Source: an uncultured Cellvibrionales bacterium (GTDB lineage: Bacteria; Pseudomonadota; Gammaproteobacteria; Pseudomonadales; Dasaniaceae). Taken from it: a DNA stretch of 64,000 bases. Below, in pieces: positions 16,379 through 26,342 of the stretch. The notes beneath the pieces are model-generated. The model saw nothing but the letters and a program-made list of their open reading frames with translations, was not told the origin of the DNA and did no database searches. The stretch is from assembly GCA_913019905.1 (NCBI GenBank), contig CAJVZD010000009.1, positions 88,696 through 152,695 on the forward strand, given 5' to 3'. Both the position numbers and the translations under genes were made by a program. Numbering within the stretch: the first letter of the stretch is position 1; every line of letters begins with the position of its first letter.

Positions 16379-17236
16379 TCAATTGTTATCAAAACTTGGA
16401 CAAATGGCCTCTTTTTCAACGCCATCGATTGTTGCTTTATCGATCAACTCTCGAATGTAAACACTGATGGCCTTGCGTTGGGCTCGTTCGTTAAGATATC
16501 GATTTATTTTTGCTTTTACCATGTTAAAAGGCAGTTGCTCACCTTCAACGCGTTTCTCGATTTCTACTAGATGATATCCATAGCGGCTTTCAATAGGGAA
16601 ATTAGCTAATCCTTCAGGTAGGCTAAAGACCTGCCGTTCGAATTCAGGCGTGGTTTGTCCTCGGCTAAGCTGGCCCAGAGAACCACCAGTTTCTTTGGAT
16701 GGGCACACAGAGTAGTGTTTCGCCAAGTCTGCAAAACACCCGATGTCGTCTTGTAACTGCTGCAGAATTTCCGTGGCTTGCCGCTTCACTTTGTCGCGGT
16801 CCTCCATGTCATCGGGTGCGGCGGGTAACAGAATATGTCGCGCAGCGATCAGAGGCTCTGAAACGAATCGAGCTTCATTCATTTGATAGTATTGACGGCA
16901 TTCACCTTCGCTGGCAATAGCTGGCAGTGCCTTTTCCTCCAGTAGCCGACTAATTGTACCTTCAATATCTTCGCTATCGATTTCGGTAATGTGAGTACCG
17001 TCGTCGATACCGCTATCGGTACTGCCGGAGACGCCATTAACCTCTTCTAGCAGTAGTTGTTTGATAATTAGTGAACGAACTGATTCTAACAGCGCTTCAT
17101 TTGCAGATCTTGCCGGATGGTACTGCATTTCGCCGGCTATCACCGCCGCAGTAACTTCCTGGCCATTGACAGTGACTGTAGGAAACGAAATATCTGCCGC
17201 CGTCTCTGGCGTATGCTGGCTACAGGTTTGACTCAT
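16379..17236 (-). CDS. PpiC-type (parvulin) peptidyl-prolyl isomerase of the nitrate reductase operon
   Basis: This is a 285-residue parvulin-family protein with no signal peptide. The rotamase domain covers about residues 125-235: ARHILLPA, FADLAKHYSVCPSKETGGSLGQLSRGQTTPEFERQVFSLPEG and YGYHLVEIEKR. The N-terminal half is NifM/SurA-like and helical. It follows narI on the same strand, as PA3871 follows narI in Pseudomonas aeruginosa, so it probably helps fold or assemble nitrate reductase in the cytoplasm; that role is inferred from context. The gap to narI is 125 bases. Confidence 0.88.
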   Translation of the reverse strand: MSQTCSQHTPETAADISFPTVTVNGQEVTAAVIAGEMQYHPARSANEALLESVRSLIIKQLLLEEVNGVSGSTDSGIDDGTHITEIDSEDIEGTISRLLEEKALPAIASEGECRQYYQMNEARFVSEPLIAARHILLPAAPDDMEDRDKVKRQATEILQQLQDDIGCFADLAKHYSVCPSKETGGSLGQLSRGQTTPEFERQVFSLPEGLANFPIESRYGYHLVEIEKRVEGEQLPFNMVKAKINRYLNERAQRKAISVYIRELIDKATIDGVEKEAICPSFDNN

Positions 17237-17361
17237 AAGAAATACCTAAATTAATGTGCGGGTGGACAAGTGCAATAGTCACGCCGAAAAATACGCTGCG
17301 TCGATTTCTGTGTACCAATCTTCACTACTATTGCACCGAGTTAAAAACATCCTAGGGCTAC

Positions 17362-18048
17362 TTACTTTTGACGAACAATTTGGTAGCTGCGAGTTAAATA
17401 TTTAAGCGGTGCGCTAACGCCACTTGCTATGTGTACCAATCTTGTGAAGGGAAATAAAACGAACAGATTGACACCCAAAAATACATGCAGTTTGTAAACT
17501 AATCCGACTGGCTGGATAGCTTCGGCGGCTGCGGTCGGGTTCAGTATGACCAAATTCTGCGCCCAATTGCCTAACATTACCATGACAGACCCGTCCATGT
17601 GTTGCGTGGAGGCTAGAATGGTAGACAGTCCTAACAACAGCTGTGCGAGTAATACCAATAGAACGAGAACATCAGAGGGGTTTGAGTTGGCATTTACACG
17701 GTCATCCGTTAAGCGGCGGTGCAGTAGTATTAATAAACCTGCGAGACAGATGAGACCAAAAAAACCACCGGAGACCATTGCTAGCAACTGCTTGTTTTCG
17801 GTGGTGATAAAATGATGGTAAATTGCATGGGGTGTGAGTAGTCCGACAAAATGCCCACACAGCACGAAAATGACTCCGATATGGAATAAGTTACTTCCGA
17901 GCCGCATGTTTTTATTGCGCAGCATTTGACTGGAAGAAGCCTTCCAGGTGTATTGCTCACGATCAAACCGGGCCCATGTACCGACAATACAAATGACCAG
18001 AGCTATATAGGGGTAGTAGCCGAATAAAAGTGCATTACTGAGATTCAT
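17362..18048 (-). CDS. narI: Respiratory nitrate reductase gamma subunit (cytochrome b)
   Basis: NarI is the membrane dihaem cytochrome b that oxidises quinol and passes electrons to NarH. The 228-residue protein has five membrane segments and the four haem ligands: two His ten residues apart in FHIGVIFVLCGHF (H56/H66) and two 18 apart in LHVFLGVNLFVLFPFTRLVHI. I choose ATG 18048: GAGG lies just upstream and the haem His numbers then match E. coli NarI. A longer start at 18066 would overlap the narJ stop by four bases. Third gene after narG, in the order GHJI. Confidence 0.96.
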   Translation of the reverse strand: MNLSNALLFGYYPYIALVICIVGTWARFDREQYTWKASSSQMLRNKNMRLGSNLFHIGVIFVLCGHFVGLLTPHAIYHHFITTENKQLLAMVSGGFFGLICLAGLLILLHRRLTDDRVNANSNPSDVLVLLVLLAQLLLGLSTILASTQHMDGSVMVMLGNWAQNLVILNPTAAAEAIQPVGLVYKLHVFLGVNLFVLFPFTRLVHIASGVSAPLKYLTRSYQIVRQK

Positions 18049-18062
18049 CATTAATTCCTCAT

Positions 18063-18806
18063 TCACTGTTGAACAGTAGAAGACGGTGTTTTACTGGCAT
18101 TCACAAAGTGAATGGGATCGGCCTGCAGAGGTAGGTCAGCGGCGGCGGCGGCAGCGAGCGATGCGCTCTGTGACGGACAGGCTTCCTGGCTGTCGTCCGC
18201 TCCAAATGTAATGGCTTCTTCTTCCCACACTCGGTCTAACGCCTCTGGTGTGTCGTCTCGCTCTTCCTTTGCTGCTCGCTTTCGTAAAGCCGATACGTCG
18301 ACATTTTGGCCGCTGATTTGCAACAAAGCTGCAAAAAGAGCACTGTAATGGCTATCACGTTCTTGTAAGCGCGCACTTAACAGACCGAGTATATGCGCGA
18401 TATCAGCCAGACCTTCTCGAGCTTCAATGTCGGGACCTTCAGACAAATACTCCAAAAACAAGGGGATATAATCCGGGAGCTCGCGCACTGATATATAAAA
18501 ACCTGCTGCTTCGTACTGGGCCATCAAATCTACCATTGCTTGTCCACGATCACGAGATTCGCCATGTACGTGTTCAAACAACAAAAGTGACAAAGAACGA
18601 CCTCGGTCGTAGAGCCCGGTATAAATTTCTTGAGCATCCATTAATTCGCGGTCATAAATATTGTTCGTCAGGTCTACCAGCGCTTCGCGCTGTTCTGGAG
18701 AAATGACTCGAGATTGCCTAATAGAGGAGATCAGCTCGTCTTTATGTTCCTGTAGTTCCGCCGTCGGGTAATCCATCAGGCGAGAAATGACTTTCATAAT
18801 ATGCAT
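18063..18806 (-). CDS. narJ: Nitrate reductase molybdenum cofactor assembly chaperone NarJ
   Basis: NarJ is a TorD-family chaperone that binds apo-NarG and allows cofactor insertion; it is not part of the final enzyme. The protein contains the diagnostic FDRG-type segment YDRGRSLSLLLFEHVHGESRDR (seen as GLYDRGRSLSLLLFEHVHG) and LPDYIPLFLEYLS. ATG 18806 (247 residues) aligns with E. coli NarJ and has GGGAG within the end of narH; 18821 is the alternative. The C-terminal tail is long and alanine-rich (SASLAAAAAADLPLQ). It overlaps or abuts both narH and narI, so translation is probably coupled. Confidence 0.95.
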   Translation of the reverse strand: MHIMKVISRLMDYPTAELQEHKDELISSIRQSRVISPEQREALVDLTNNIYDRELMDAQEIYTGLYDRGRSLSLLLFEHVHGESRDRGQAMVDLMAQYEAAGFYISVRELPDYIPLFLEYLSEGPDIEAREGLADIAHILGLLSARLQERDSHYSALFAALLQISGQNVDVSALRKRAAKEERDDTPEALDRVWEEEAITFGADDSQEACPSQSASLAAAAAADLPLQADPIHFVNASKTPSSTVQQ

Positions 18807-18808
18807 TT

Positions 18809-20350
18809 CTAGTTCTCCCATACTTGAACGGTGTCGATAATATCTCGACGATTACTTTTCTTAGCACCAAACATATTGACGTCGCTTTCACCATCCGAAC
18901 AGCCATTGCCAAAAGTAAAGCCACAGCCGCCACGTTCCGCAAAGGCATCACTCATCGCTTCTTCGCGGTGAGCGGTCGGAATAACAAAACGATCTTCGTA
19001 GTTTGCGATCGCCAGATAACGGTACATTTCTTCGACTTGAAGTTTGCTTAAGCCGACATCTTCCAATACCGCCAAATCTTCAACGCCTTCCACATTTTGA
19101 GCGCGTTTGTATGCACGCATTGCAAGAAGACGTTTTAGGGCCAAAATGACCGGTTTTTCCTCTCCCGCTGTGAGCAGGTTGGCGAGGTATTTAACTGGAA
19201 TTCGCAGTGAGTCTACATCGGGAATAACGCCAGATAAGCCTAAGTGGCCGGCATCAACCGCGTGTTGAATGGGAGATAGAGGAGGCACGTACCAGACCAT
19301 CGGCAAGGTGCGATATTCTGGATGCAGAGGCAGTGCCAGTTTCCAATCGACAGCCATTTTATAGACCGGTGATTGTTGCGCAGCCGTAATAACGGAATCA
19401 CCGATGCCGTCTTTACGCGCCTGCGCAATAACTGCGGGATCATTCGGATCAAGGAATATTTCCAGTTGCTTTTCGTACAAATCTTTTTCTGAAGGCGTAC
19501 TGGCAACTTCCTGAATTCTGTCGGCGTCGTACAGCAAAACGCCCAAATAGCGGATCCGACCGACACAGGTTTCAGAGCAAACGGTTGGCATTCCAGCTTC
19601 GATACGTGGGTAACAAAAAATACATTTTTCCGACTTTCCGGACTTCCAGTTGTAGTAAATTTTCTTATAGGGACAACCGGAGACACACATGCGCCAGCCG
19701 CGACACTTATCTTGATCGATTAACACAATACCGTCTTCTTCGCGCTTGTAAATCGCACCACTAGGACAAGCCGCTGCACAAGTTGGGTTGAGACAATGCT
19801 CGCATAAGCGAGGCAGATACATCATGAAAGTGTTTTCGAATTCACCATACATTTCCTTCTGCATGTTGTCGAAATTTTTGTCCTTAGAACGTTTGGAAAA
19901 TTCACCGCCGAGAATTTCTTCCCAGTTTGGACCCCATTCGATTTTCTGCATTCGCTTCCCGTCAATCAAAGAACGAGGTCGCGCTACTGGCTGGTGTTTT
20001 TGTTCAGGAGCAGTATGCAAGTGCTGGTAGTCAAAATCGAACGGTTCATAGTAGTCGTCTATCTGTGGAAGGTCGGGATTGGAAAAAATGTTAGCGAGTA
20101 CGCGAAACTTTCCTCCAATCTTTGGATTAATTGAACCGTTTGCATTGCGTATCCATCCGCCGTTCCATTTATCCTGGTTTTCCCACTCTTTGGGATAACC
20201 GATACCCGGTTTGGTTTCGACGTTATTAAACCATGCGTATTCCATCCCTTCGCGAGAGGTCCACACATTTTTACAGGTGATTGAACAGGTGTGACACCCG
20301 ATACATTTATCAAGATTCAGCACCATACCGACTTGTGATCTTATTTTCAT
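18809..20350 (-). CDS. narH: Respiratory nitrate reductase beta subunit (Fe-S)
   Basis: NarH carries electrons from NarI haem to NarG through three [4Fe-4S] clusters and one [3Fe-4S] cluster. The 513-residue protein starts MKIRSQVGMVLNLDKCIGCH, nearly identical to E. coli. Cysteine clusters are visible at CIGCHTCSITC, CEHCLNPTCAAACP, CRGWRMCVSGCP (Trp in place of a Cys, marking the 3Fe-4S site) and CIFC...CSETC. It starts 11 bases after narG stops and ends inside the narJ translation start region. Confidence 0.98.
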   Translation of the reverse strand: MKIRSQVGMVLNLDKCIGCHTCSITCKNVWTSREGMEYAWFNNVETKPGIGYPKEWENQDKWNGGWIRNANGSINPKIGGKFRVLANIFSNPDLPQIDDYYEPFDFDYQHLHTAPEQKHQPVARPRSLIDGKRMQKIEWGPNWEEILGGEFSKRSKDKNFDNMQKEMYGEFENTFMMYLPRLCEHCLNPTCAAACPSGAIYKREEDGIVLIDQDKCRGWRMCVSGCPYKKIYYNWKSGKSEKCIFCYPRIEAGMPTVCSETCVGRIRYLGVLLYDADRIQEVASTPSEKDLYEKQLEIFLDPNDPAVIAQARKDGIGDSVITAAQQSPVYKMAVDWKLALPLHPEYRTLPMVWYVPPLSPIQHAVDAGHLGLSGVIPDVDSLRIPVKYLANLLTAGEEKPVILALKRLLAMRAYKRAQNVEGVEDLAVLEDVGLSKLQVEEMYRYLAIANYEDRFVIPTAHREEAMSDAFAERGGCGFTFGNGCSDGESDVNMFGAKKSNRRDIIDTVQVWEN

Positions 20351-20361
20351 GTTGCTGACTC

Positions 20362-23300
20362 CTAAATGTCTTGTGGAAGTGGTTGTGGCAGGGCGTCGCC
20401 GATTTCGGTTTCGTCATCTAACCAATCAACCTTGTCCATTTTCCGAACGACAACAAACTCATCGCGATTACATCCCACAGTGCCGTAGTAGTTGAACCCC
20501 CAGGACTGTTGTGCGTAACCCCCAATCATATGAGTCGGTTTCATTAGAATTCGCGTTACCGAATTATGATGACCACCTCGCGTGCCGGTTGTTTCGGACC
20601 CCGGTACGTTAATAATTCGCTCCTGTGCGTGATACATCAACGTCATTCCCTGGTTGATGCGCTGGCTAACAACCGCTCGACAGGTCACGGCGCCGTTCGC
20701 GTTAAATACTTCCAGCCAATCGTTGTCGACGATACCCGCATCTTTAGCATCTATTTCCGAAAGCCAGATTACCGGCCCGCCACGGTTGAGCGTTAGCATG
20801 ATCAGATTGTCGGAATAGGTGCTGTGAATCCCCCATTTTTGATGAGGTGTGATCCAGTTCAGGACGATTTCCTTATTGCCGTTAGGTCGTTTACCTTTGA
20901 CGAAATCAATCGTCTTGGTATTGACCGGTGGACGATAGGAGATCATTTGTTCACCGAAGGCCTGCATCCATTTATGGTCCTGGTAGAATTGTTGGCGTCC
21001 TGTAATCGTACGCCACGGGATATACTCGTGAACATTGGTATATCCAGCGTTGTAACTTACGTGTTCGTCCTCGAGTCCAGACCAGGTAGGTGAAGAAATT
21101 ATTTTCCGTGGTTGTGCTTGAATGTCGCGGAATCGAATCTTTTCGTCGTGCTTTGGTAGAGCTAAATGTTTGTGATCCCTTCCGGTGATTTTACCGATAG
21201 CATCCCAGGCCTTCACTGCTACGGCACCATTAGTTTCAGGTGCCAAAGTCAGTATCATTTCGGCAGCATCAATTGCGGTATCAATACGCGGCTGACCTTC
21301 ACTGATACCGTCTTCGGTAACGGTGTAGTTCAGCTGTCCGAGAAGATCGACTTCGTCGTCCGTATTCCATGAAATCCCCTTGCCACCATTCCCCGCTTTT
21401 TTCAATAACGGTCCAATCGACGTGAATTTCTTGTAAGTGTTTGGGAAGTCCCGCTCGACAACCATTATGTTGGGAGCAGTTTTCCCCGGTATCAATTCGC
21501 ATTCGCCTTTTTTCCAATCCAGTACGTCAAAAGGCTGTGCCAATTCTCCCGGGGTATCGTGAAGCGTAGGTACGGTAACGATATCTTTTTCGACGCCCAG
21601 ATTTCCTTCTGCCAGCTCGGAGAATTTCTTGGCGATACCTTTGTAGATATCCCAGTCACTACGCGCTTCCCATGCGGGGTCTGCCGCTTTCGAAAGAGGG
21701 TGGATAAAAGGGTGCATATCTGAGGTATTCATGTCGTCTTTTTCATACCAGGTAGCGGTCGGCAAAACGATATCAGAATAAAGGCAGGTTGATGACATGC
21801 GAAAATCCAGCGTTACAACCAAATCGACTTTTCCCGTTGCGCCATCGTCGACCCACTCAGCTTCTTTGGGGATAATGCCATCGCGTTTGCCATTGTCCTC
21901 ATTCATTACTCCGTTATTGGTTCCAAGCAAGTACTTAAGCATGTACTCGTGACCTTTTCCGGAAGAGCCCAGTAAATTGGAGCGCCAGATAAACATATTT
22001 CGAGGAAAGTTATCAGGGTTGTCTGGCTGCTCGGAGGCGAATTTTATGCCGCCGTTCTTTAGCTGTTCAACGAGATAATCTTTCGGATCCTTTCCTGCTG
22101 CTTCCGCATCGCGGGTCACTTGCAGTGGATTCATATTCAATTGCGGTGCGGAAGGTAACCATCCCATCCGTTCTGCTTTAATATTGTAATCCAGCATTGC
22201 TTCAGGAAATTCGTCCGGGTTCGCCATGGGCGAAAGAACTTCGTGGATACTGACTTTCTCGTGCCGCCACTGCGAACTATGGTTATAAAAGAAAGAGGTG
22301 CCATTCATTTGGCGAGGAGGGCGACTCCAATCCAATCCAAACGCTAGTGGCAACCATCCAGTTTGAGGTCGGAGTTTTTCCTGTCCGACATAATGAGCCC
22401 AGCCGCCGCCTGACTTCCCTACGCAGCCACACATGATTAGCATGTTTATCAGGCCTCGGTAGTTCATGTCCATGTGATACCAATGGTTCATCGCTGCCCC
22501 AACAATGACCATGGATTTACCCTCGGTCTTGTCAGCATTATCAGCAAATTCACGAGCAACCTGAATGACTTTTTCGCGGCTAACACCGGTAATTTTTTCT
22601 TGCCAAGCCGGAGTAAAGGGTATGTCATCATCAAAGCTGCTGGCCACATTTTCGCCACCTAAGCCGCGGTCAATTCCGTAGTTGGCCATTGTTAAGTCGT
22701 AGACAGTTGCCACTTTGACACTGCTGCCATCGGCGAGCGTAATATCGCGAACAGGAACATTGCGGGGTAAAACTTCATCGTGTTCACAGGACACCCAATG
22801 TACGTTGCTTTCGTCTGCGGCAAAATGTGGAAAAGCGACGGAAGCGGTTGGTGTGTCGGCAATAGGTGTATTGTTATCAAGGAGCGACAACTGTAGTTTG
22901 GTTTCATTCCCGTCTTTGCCTTCCCGAGCTTCTATATTCCACTTGCCAATATTGTCTCCTTGTTCTCCCCAGCGATAACCGATCGAGCCTTGTGGAGAAA
23001 CTAGCTCGCCCGATAGTTCATCGACACCGATAGTTTTCCATTCAGGGTTGTTTTCCTGTCCGTGGTTATCTGCAAGGTCCGAGGCGCGGATAAAGCGGGT
23101 CGGCTTGAGTACTTCTCCTTCGTACTCTTCCAACATAACCAGCATTGGCATGTCGGAGTAACGACGCACATAATCAGTGAAATACTCGCTGGGTTTTTCC
23201 AAATGGAACTCTTTAAGAATAACGTGACCGAATGCCATGCCGAGAGCTGCGTCGGTTCCCTGTTTCGGATTCAGCCAAATGTCGGTTAACTTTGCTACTT

Positions 23301-24162
23301 CTGAATAGTCTGGGGTTATTGATACAGTTTTTGCGCCCTTATACCGAACTTCGGTAAAGAAATGCGCATCAGGTGTTCTTGTTTGTGGAACGTTGGATCC
23401 CCAGGCAATTATATAGTTAGAGTTGTACCAGTCGGCCGATTCTGGCACATCAGTTTGCTCCCCCCAAACCATTGGAGAGGCGGGTGGCAGGTCGCAGTAC
23501 CAGTCGTAAAAGCTTAGGCATACCCCGCCAATGAGAGAAAGATAGCGAGCCCCAGCCGCGTAGGAAACCATGGACATCGCCGGTATTGGGCTAAATCCGA
23601 TAATCCTATCGGGGCCATACTGCTTCGCAGTATAGATATTGGCGGCTGCAATAATCTCGTTGACTTCATCCCAGGAGGAGCGCACAAAACCTCCGAGACC
23701 ACGTTTACTCTTGTAGGATTTTTGCCGTTCATCATCCTCGACGATAAACGACCATGCGTCGATCGGGTTATCAAAACGTTTGCGAGCATCGCGCCATAAT
23801 TTGAGCAAGGGTTTTCGAACTTTTGGGTACTTTAAGCGGTTGGCGCTGTAGATGTACCATGAGTAGCTTGCTCCACGTGGGCAGCCGCGGGGTTCATGAT
23901 TGGGTAGGTCAGGACGTGTTCGAGGATAGTCCGTTTGTTGAGTTTCCCAGGTAATTAGTCCGTTCTTTACATAGATTTTCCAGGAACAGGACCCAGTACA
24001 ATTGACGCCATGGGTCGACCGAACAACTTTGTCATGCTGCCAACGTTGTCGGTAGCTATTTTCCCACTCACGACTCTCCTTGCGCGTTTCACCATGCCCT
24101 TCGGAAAATTCGCCAATTTTTGTGCGATTAAAAAAACTGAGTTTATCGAGAATGTGACTCAT
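20362..24162 (-). CDS. narG: Respiratory nitrate reductase alpha subunit (molybdenum)
   Basis: NarG is the cytoplasm-facing catalytic subunit that reduces nitrate to nitrite at a molybdopterin guanine dinucleotide centre. The 1266-residue protein is full length. The FS0 cluster ligands are seen in THGVNCTGSCSWKIYVKNG and PRGCPRGASYSWY, with His as first ligand, which is typical of membrane-bound Nar. CLSFYDWYCDLPPASP and WGEQTDVPESADWYNS surround the Mo/nitrate site. C-terminal RGGHHNSVTRI and YGTVGCNRDEFVVVRK match the family. It is the first enzyme gene after narK, with a 190-base gap before it. Confidence 0.99.
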   Translation of the reverse strand: MSHILDKLSFFNRTKIGEFSEGHGETRKESREWENSYRQRWQHDKVVRSTHGVNCTGSCSWKIYVKNGLITWETQQTDYPRTRPDLPNHEPRGCPRGASYSWYIYSANRLKYPKVRKPLLKLWRDARKRFDNPIDAWSFIVEDDERQKSYKSKRGLGGFVRSSWDEVNEIIAAANIYTAKQYGPDRIIGFSPIPAMSMVSYAAGARYLSLIGGVCLSFYDWYCDLPPASPMVWGEQTDVPESADWYNSNYIIAWGSNVPQTRTPDAHFFTEVRYKGAKTVSITPDYSEVAKLTDIWLNPKQGTDAALGMAFGHVILKEFHLEKPSEYFTDYVRRYSDMPMLVMLEEYEGEVLKPTRFIRASDLADNHGQENNPEWKTIGVDELSGELVSPQGSIGYRWGEQGDNIGKWNIEAREGKDGNETKLQLSLLDNNTPIADTPTASVAFPHFAADESNVHWVSCEHDEVLPRNVPVRDITLADGSSVKVATVYDLTMANYGIDRGLGGENVASSFDDDIPFTPAWQEKITGVSREKVIQVAREFADNADKTEGKSMVIVGAAMNHWYHMDMNYRGLINMLIMCGCVGKSGGGWAHYVGQEKLRPQTGWLPLAFGLDWSRPPRQMNGTSFFYNHSSQWRHEKVSIHEVLSPMANPDEFPEAMLDYNIKAERMGWLPSAPQLNMNPLQVTRDAEAAGKDPKDYLVEQLKNGGIKFASEQPDNPDNFPRNMFIWRSNLLGSSGKGHEYMLKYLLGTNNGVMNEDNGKRDGIIPKEAEWVDDGATGKVDLVVTLDFRMSSTCLYSDIVLPTATWYEKDDMNTSDMHPFIHPLSKAADPAWEARSDWDIYKGIAKKFSELAEGNLGVEKDIVTVPTLHDTPGELAQPFDVLDWKKGECELIPGKTAPNIMVVERDFPNTYKKFTSIGPLLKKAGNGGKGISWNTDDEVDLLGQLNYTVTEDGISEGQPRIDTAIDAAEMILTLAPETNGAVAVKAWDAIGKITGRDHKHLALPKHDEKIRFRDIQAQPRKIISSPTWSGLEDEHVSYNAGYTNVHEYIPWRTITGRQQFYQDHKWMQAFGEQMISYRPPVNTKTIDFVKGKRPNGNKEIVLNWITPHQKWGIHSTYSDNLIMLTLNRGGPVIWLSEIDAKDAGIVDNDWLEVFNANGAVTCRAVVSQRINQGMTLMYHAQERIINVPGSETTGTRGGHHNSVTRILMKPTHMIGGYAQQSWGFNYYGTVGCNRDEFVVVRKMDKVDWLDDETEIGDALPQPLPQDI

Positions 24163-24352
24163 GGTGTGCTCTCTTTTTTTAGGGCCTGCAAATCGTCAAG
24201 CTGATTTGAAGCCGTTCACTACGTACTTTTCGATAATGTATTAGCCAAAGTGTTGTTCGGCTAACGCTAATAGTTATGTCTTGAGCTAACGCCTCCCATT
24301 TTTTAACACACTAAAATGATGGAGACGCTTTGTGTCGAAGCCAAATGCCGTC

Positions 24353-26026
24353 TTAAGGGTTGTAGAACTCTCCGTCTTTGTTCAATGAAAACTCTTCTCC
24401 GCATTTTGGGCAGGAGGTTAAGTTTTCCGATCTGTTCTTACGCAAGTAAAACCACCAGTTGATGCCTATGCAGACGGTGTAAAAAGCGGCGAATCCTATC
24501 AATGCAACTTCAGGTGTTGTTGCTTTTATTTGCTCGCCTATTACCTTGGGAATATAAAAAGCGCCATAGGCTGCTACTGCAGACGTCCAACCCAGTACCG
24601 GGCCCGCTTGTTCTTTTGGAAATACCATTGCGATCGTGCGGAACGTAGAGCCATTACCGATGCCTGTCGCGGCGAATAACAGCAGGAAGAGAAGGAAGAA
24701 GGGTACAAAGTACTCTTCCGGAGTTGCAGAGTTATAGGCCGCCTTCATGTAATAAGCGACACCTAAAGCACTCGCTACCATGAATACGGAACAGATTTGG
24801 GTCACCATGGCGCCACCCATCTTGTCCGCTATCCAGCCACCAAGAGGACGAATCAAAGCGCCAATAAAAGCACCCATCCAAGCGTACATGAGTGCGCTGG
24901 GGCCGTTGGCATTGACCGTGTCGTGGGTCATGATGCCGTCGACCATTATATGTTGGTAACCGAAAATAACCTTGATGGCTAGCGGGAAGGCCGCCGCAAA
25001 TCCGATAAAAGAACCAAAAGTCATCGTGTAAAGAACACTCATGATCCAGGTATGCGGGTTATTGAAAATCTGGTACTGACGAGTCAAGCTGGATCCGATA
25101 GCGCCTGGCAGTGCTTTCAGCCAAAATACGGTCGACCCGATGACAAGTACCATGACAATTTCCTTAGGCACGCCAAAGCCGGATCCGTTGGCGGCTTCAG
25201 GTAGCAATAGCCACAACCCCACCGCGGCTGTAACAAACCCGATTAATAACATGCCGCTGATAATCATAAAGCTGGTAATTGGATTGGGTGCATCCGGAGA
25301 TACTTCTTCGGTACGAATGTTGTTCATGCCAAGCCAACCGACGATCGCCAGCGGAATCAGTGCGAGCAGCCAAACAAAACCGCCGTTTTGAATATAGCTT
25401 TCAGTACCGGCTGGAATCTTGCCAATAAGCGTTCCGGAGGTATTTTGAAGGACTAATGAATCTCCGCCGAAGCTACCAAATAGGCCAAAAGTCATGACTA
25501 AGGGAATGAGAATTTGCATGGTAGTCACGCCAAAATTTCCCAGACCGGCGTTTAAACCCAGCGCTAGACCTTGTTGCTTTTTCGGGAAAAAGAAGCTGAT
25601 GTTAGACATCGAAGAGGCGAAGTTGCCGCCGCCAAATCCCGATAACAGTGCCAGTGCCTGAAAAACCCATAAGGGTGTATTGGGATCTTTTAGTGCCATG
25701 CCGGCACCGAGCGCTGGGATCATTAACAATGCAGTCGTAAAGACAATGGTATTTCGACCGCCGCATATTCGTATAAAAAAACTACTGGGAATTCGCAGGG
25801 TCGCGCCTGTCAAACCGGCGATTGCCATTAAGGTGAATAATTCGGATTTTTCGAAAGGAAACCCCAGATTCAGCATCTGAACTGTTATTATTCCCCAGTA
25901 AAGCCATATGGCAAAGCCGCACAATAAGCTCGGAATGGAAATCCAAAGGTTGCGGCTGGCAACCTTTTTACCCGTATTTTCCCAAAACTCTTCGTTTTCA
26001 ACATCCCATTTTTTAATATCCGTCAT
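24353..26026 (-). CDS. narK: Nitrate/nitrite transporter NarK
   Basis: NarK is a major-facilitator carrier for nitrate uptake and nitrite export. The 557-residue protein has about 12 membrane segments and both nitrate signatures: GFGGGNFASSMSNISFFFP / LNAGLGNFGVTTMQ and ATGIGNGSTFRTIAMVFP. The substrate arginine region GATLRIPSSFFIRICGGRN is intact. I start at ATG 26026, where GAGGGG has good spacing; a longer frame opens at 26062. The cytoplasmic C-terminal tail ends with TSCPKCGEEFSLNKDGEFY, a single zinc-knuckle-like CxxC that is unusual for NarK. The promoter region holds FNR and NarL sites. Confidence 0.96.
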   Translation of the reverse strand: MTDIKKWDVENEEFWENTGKKVASRNLWISIPSLLCGFAIWLYWGIITVQMLNLGFPFEKSELFTLMAIAGLTGATLRIPSSFFIRICGGRNTIVFTTALLMIPALGAGMALKDPNTPLWVFQALALLSGFGGGNFASSMSNISFFFPKKQQGLALGLNAGLGNFGVTTMQILIPLVMTFGLFGSFGGDSLVLQNTSGTLIGKIPAGTESYIQNGGFVWLLALIPLAIVGWLGMNNIRTEEVSPDAPNPITSFMIISGMLLIGFVTAAVGLWLLLPEAANGSGFGVPKEIVMVLVIGSTVFWLKALPGAIGSSLTRQYQIFNNPHTWIMSVLYTMTFGSFIGFAAAFPLAIKVIFGYQHIMVDGIMTHDTVNANGPSALMYAWMGAFIGALIRPLGGWIADKMGGAMVTQICSVFMVASALGVAYYMKAAYNSATPEEYFVPFFLLFLLLFAATGIGNGSTFRTIAMVFPKEQAGPVLGWTSAVAAYGAFYIPKVIGEQIKATTPEVALIGFAAFYTVCIGINWWFYLRKNRSENLTSCPKCGEEFSLNKDGEFYNP

Positions 26027-26220
26027 TGTTTGCCCCTCTAGCTTGTGAAATGCGAATTCCAAACTGCAATTGTGATCGTGTTAGATGGGATTCCGTTGAC
26101 GTCGCATCTATTGGAATTGAATATCTCTTTTTTTCCGAATTTTGCTGTTGCCAAGACATTAAAGATTCCCCTGTTCGTATAAATGTTTATGAACCATAAT
26201 CGTGGATGTGTCCTATCAAC

Positions 26221-26234
26221 TTGATACAGATCAA
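26221..26234. promoter_or_regulatory. Perfect FNR/ANR box in the narK-narX divergent spacer
   Basis: TTGATACAGATCAA matches the FNR consensus TTGAT-N4-ATCAA at all ten fixed bases. On the narK side, a TTATGG/ATTATG -10-like hexamer at 26194-26200 places the start about 40 bases from the box centre, the class II activation geometry. The site is palindromic and could also serve narX. Confidence 0.88.
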
Positions 26235-26270
26235 TACTCAAGGGTCCTTACTACCAAATAGCTCATCGGC

Positions 26271-26286
26271 TACTCCTTAAGTGGTA
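26271..26286. promoter_or_regulatory. NarL/NarP 7-2-7 binding site
   Basis: TACTCCT, a 2-base spacer (TA) and AGTGGTA form an inverted heptamer pair. The left arm fits TACYYMT fully and the right arm fits AKRRGTA at six of seven positions. It lies 37 bases from the FNR box towards narX, as expected for a nitrate-responsive narXL/narKGHJI control region. Confidence 0.7.
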
Positions 26287-26342
26287 GTATTCTTGTTGGG
26301 GCATTACATTAGTGGAGTCATATCGATCAGGGGAGAATCATA

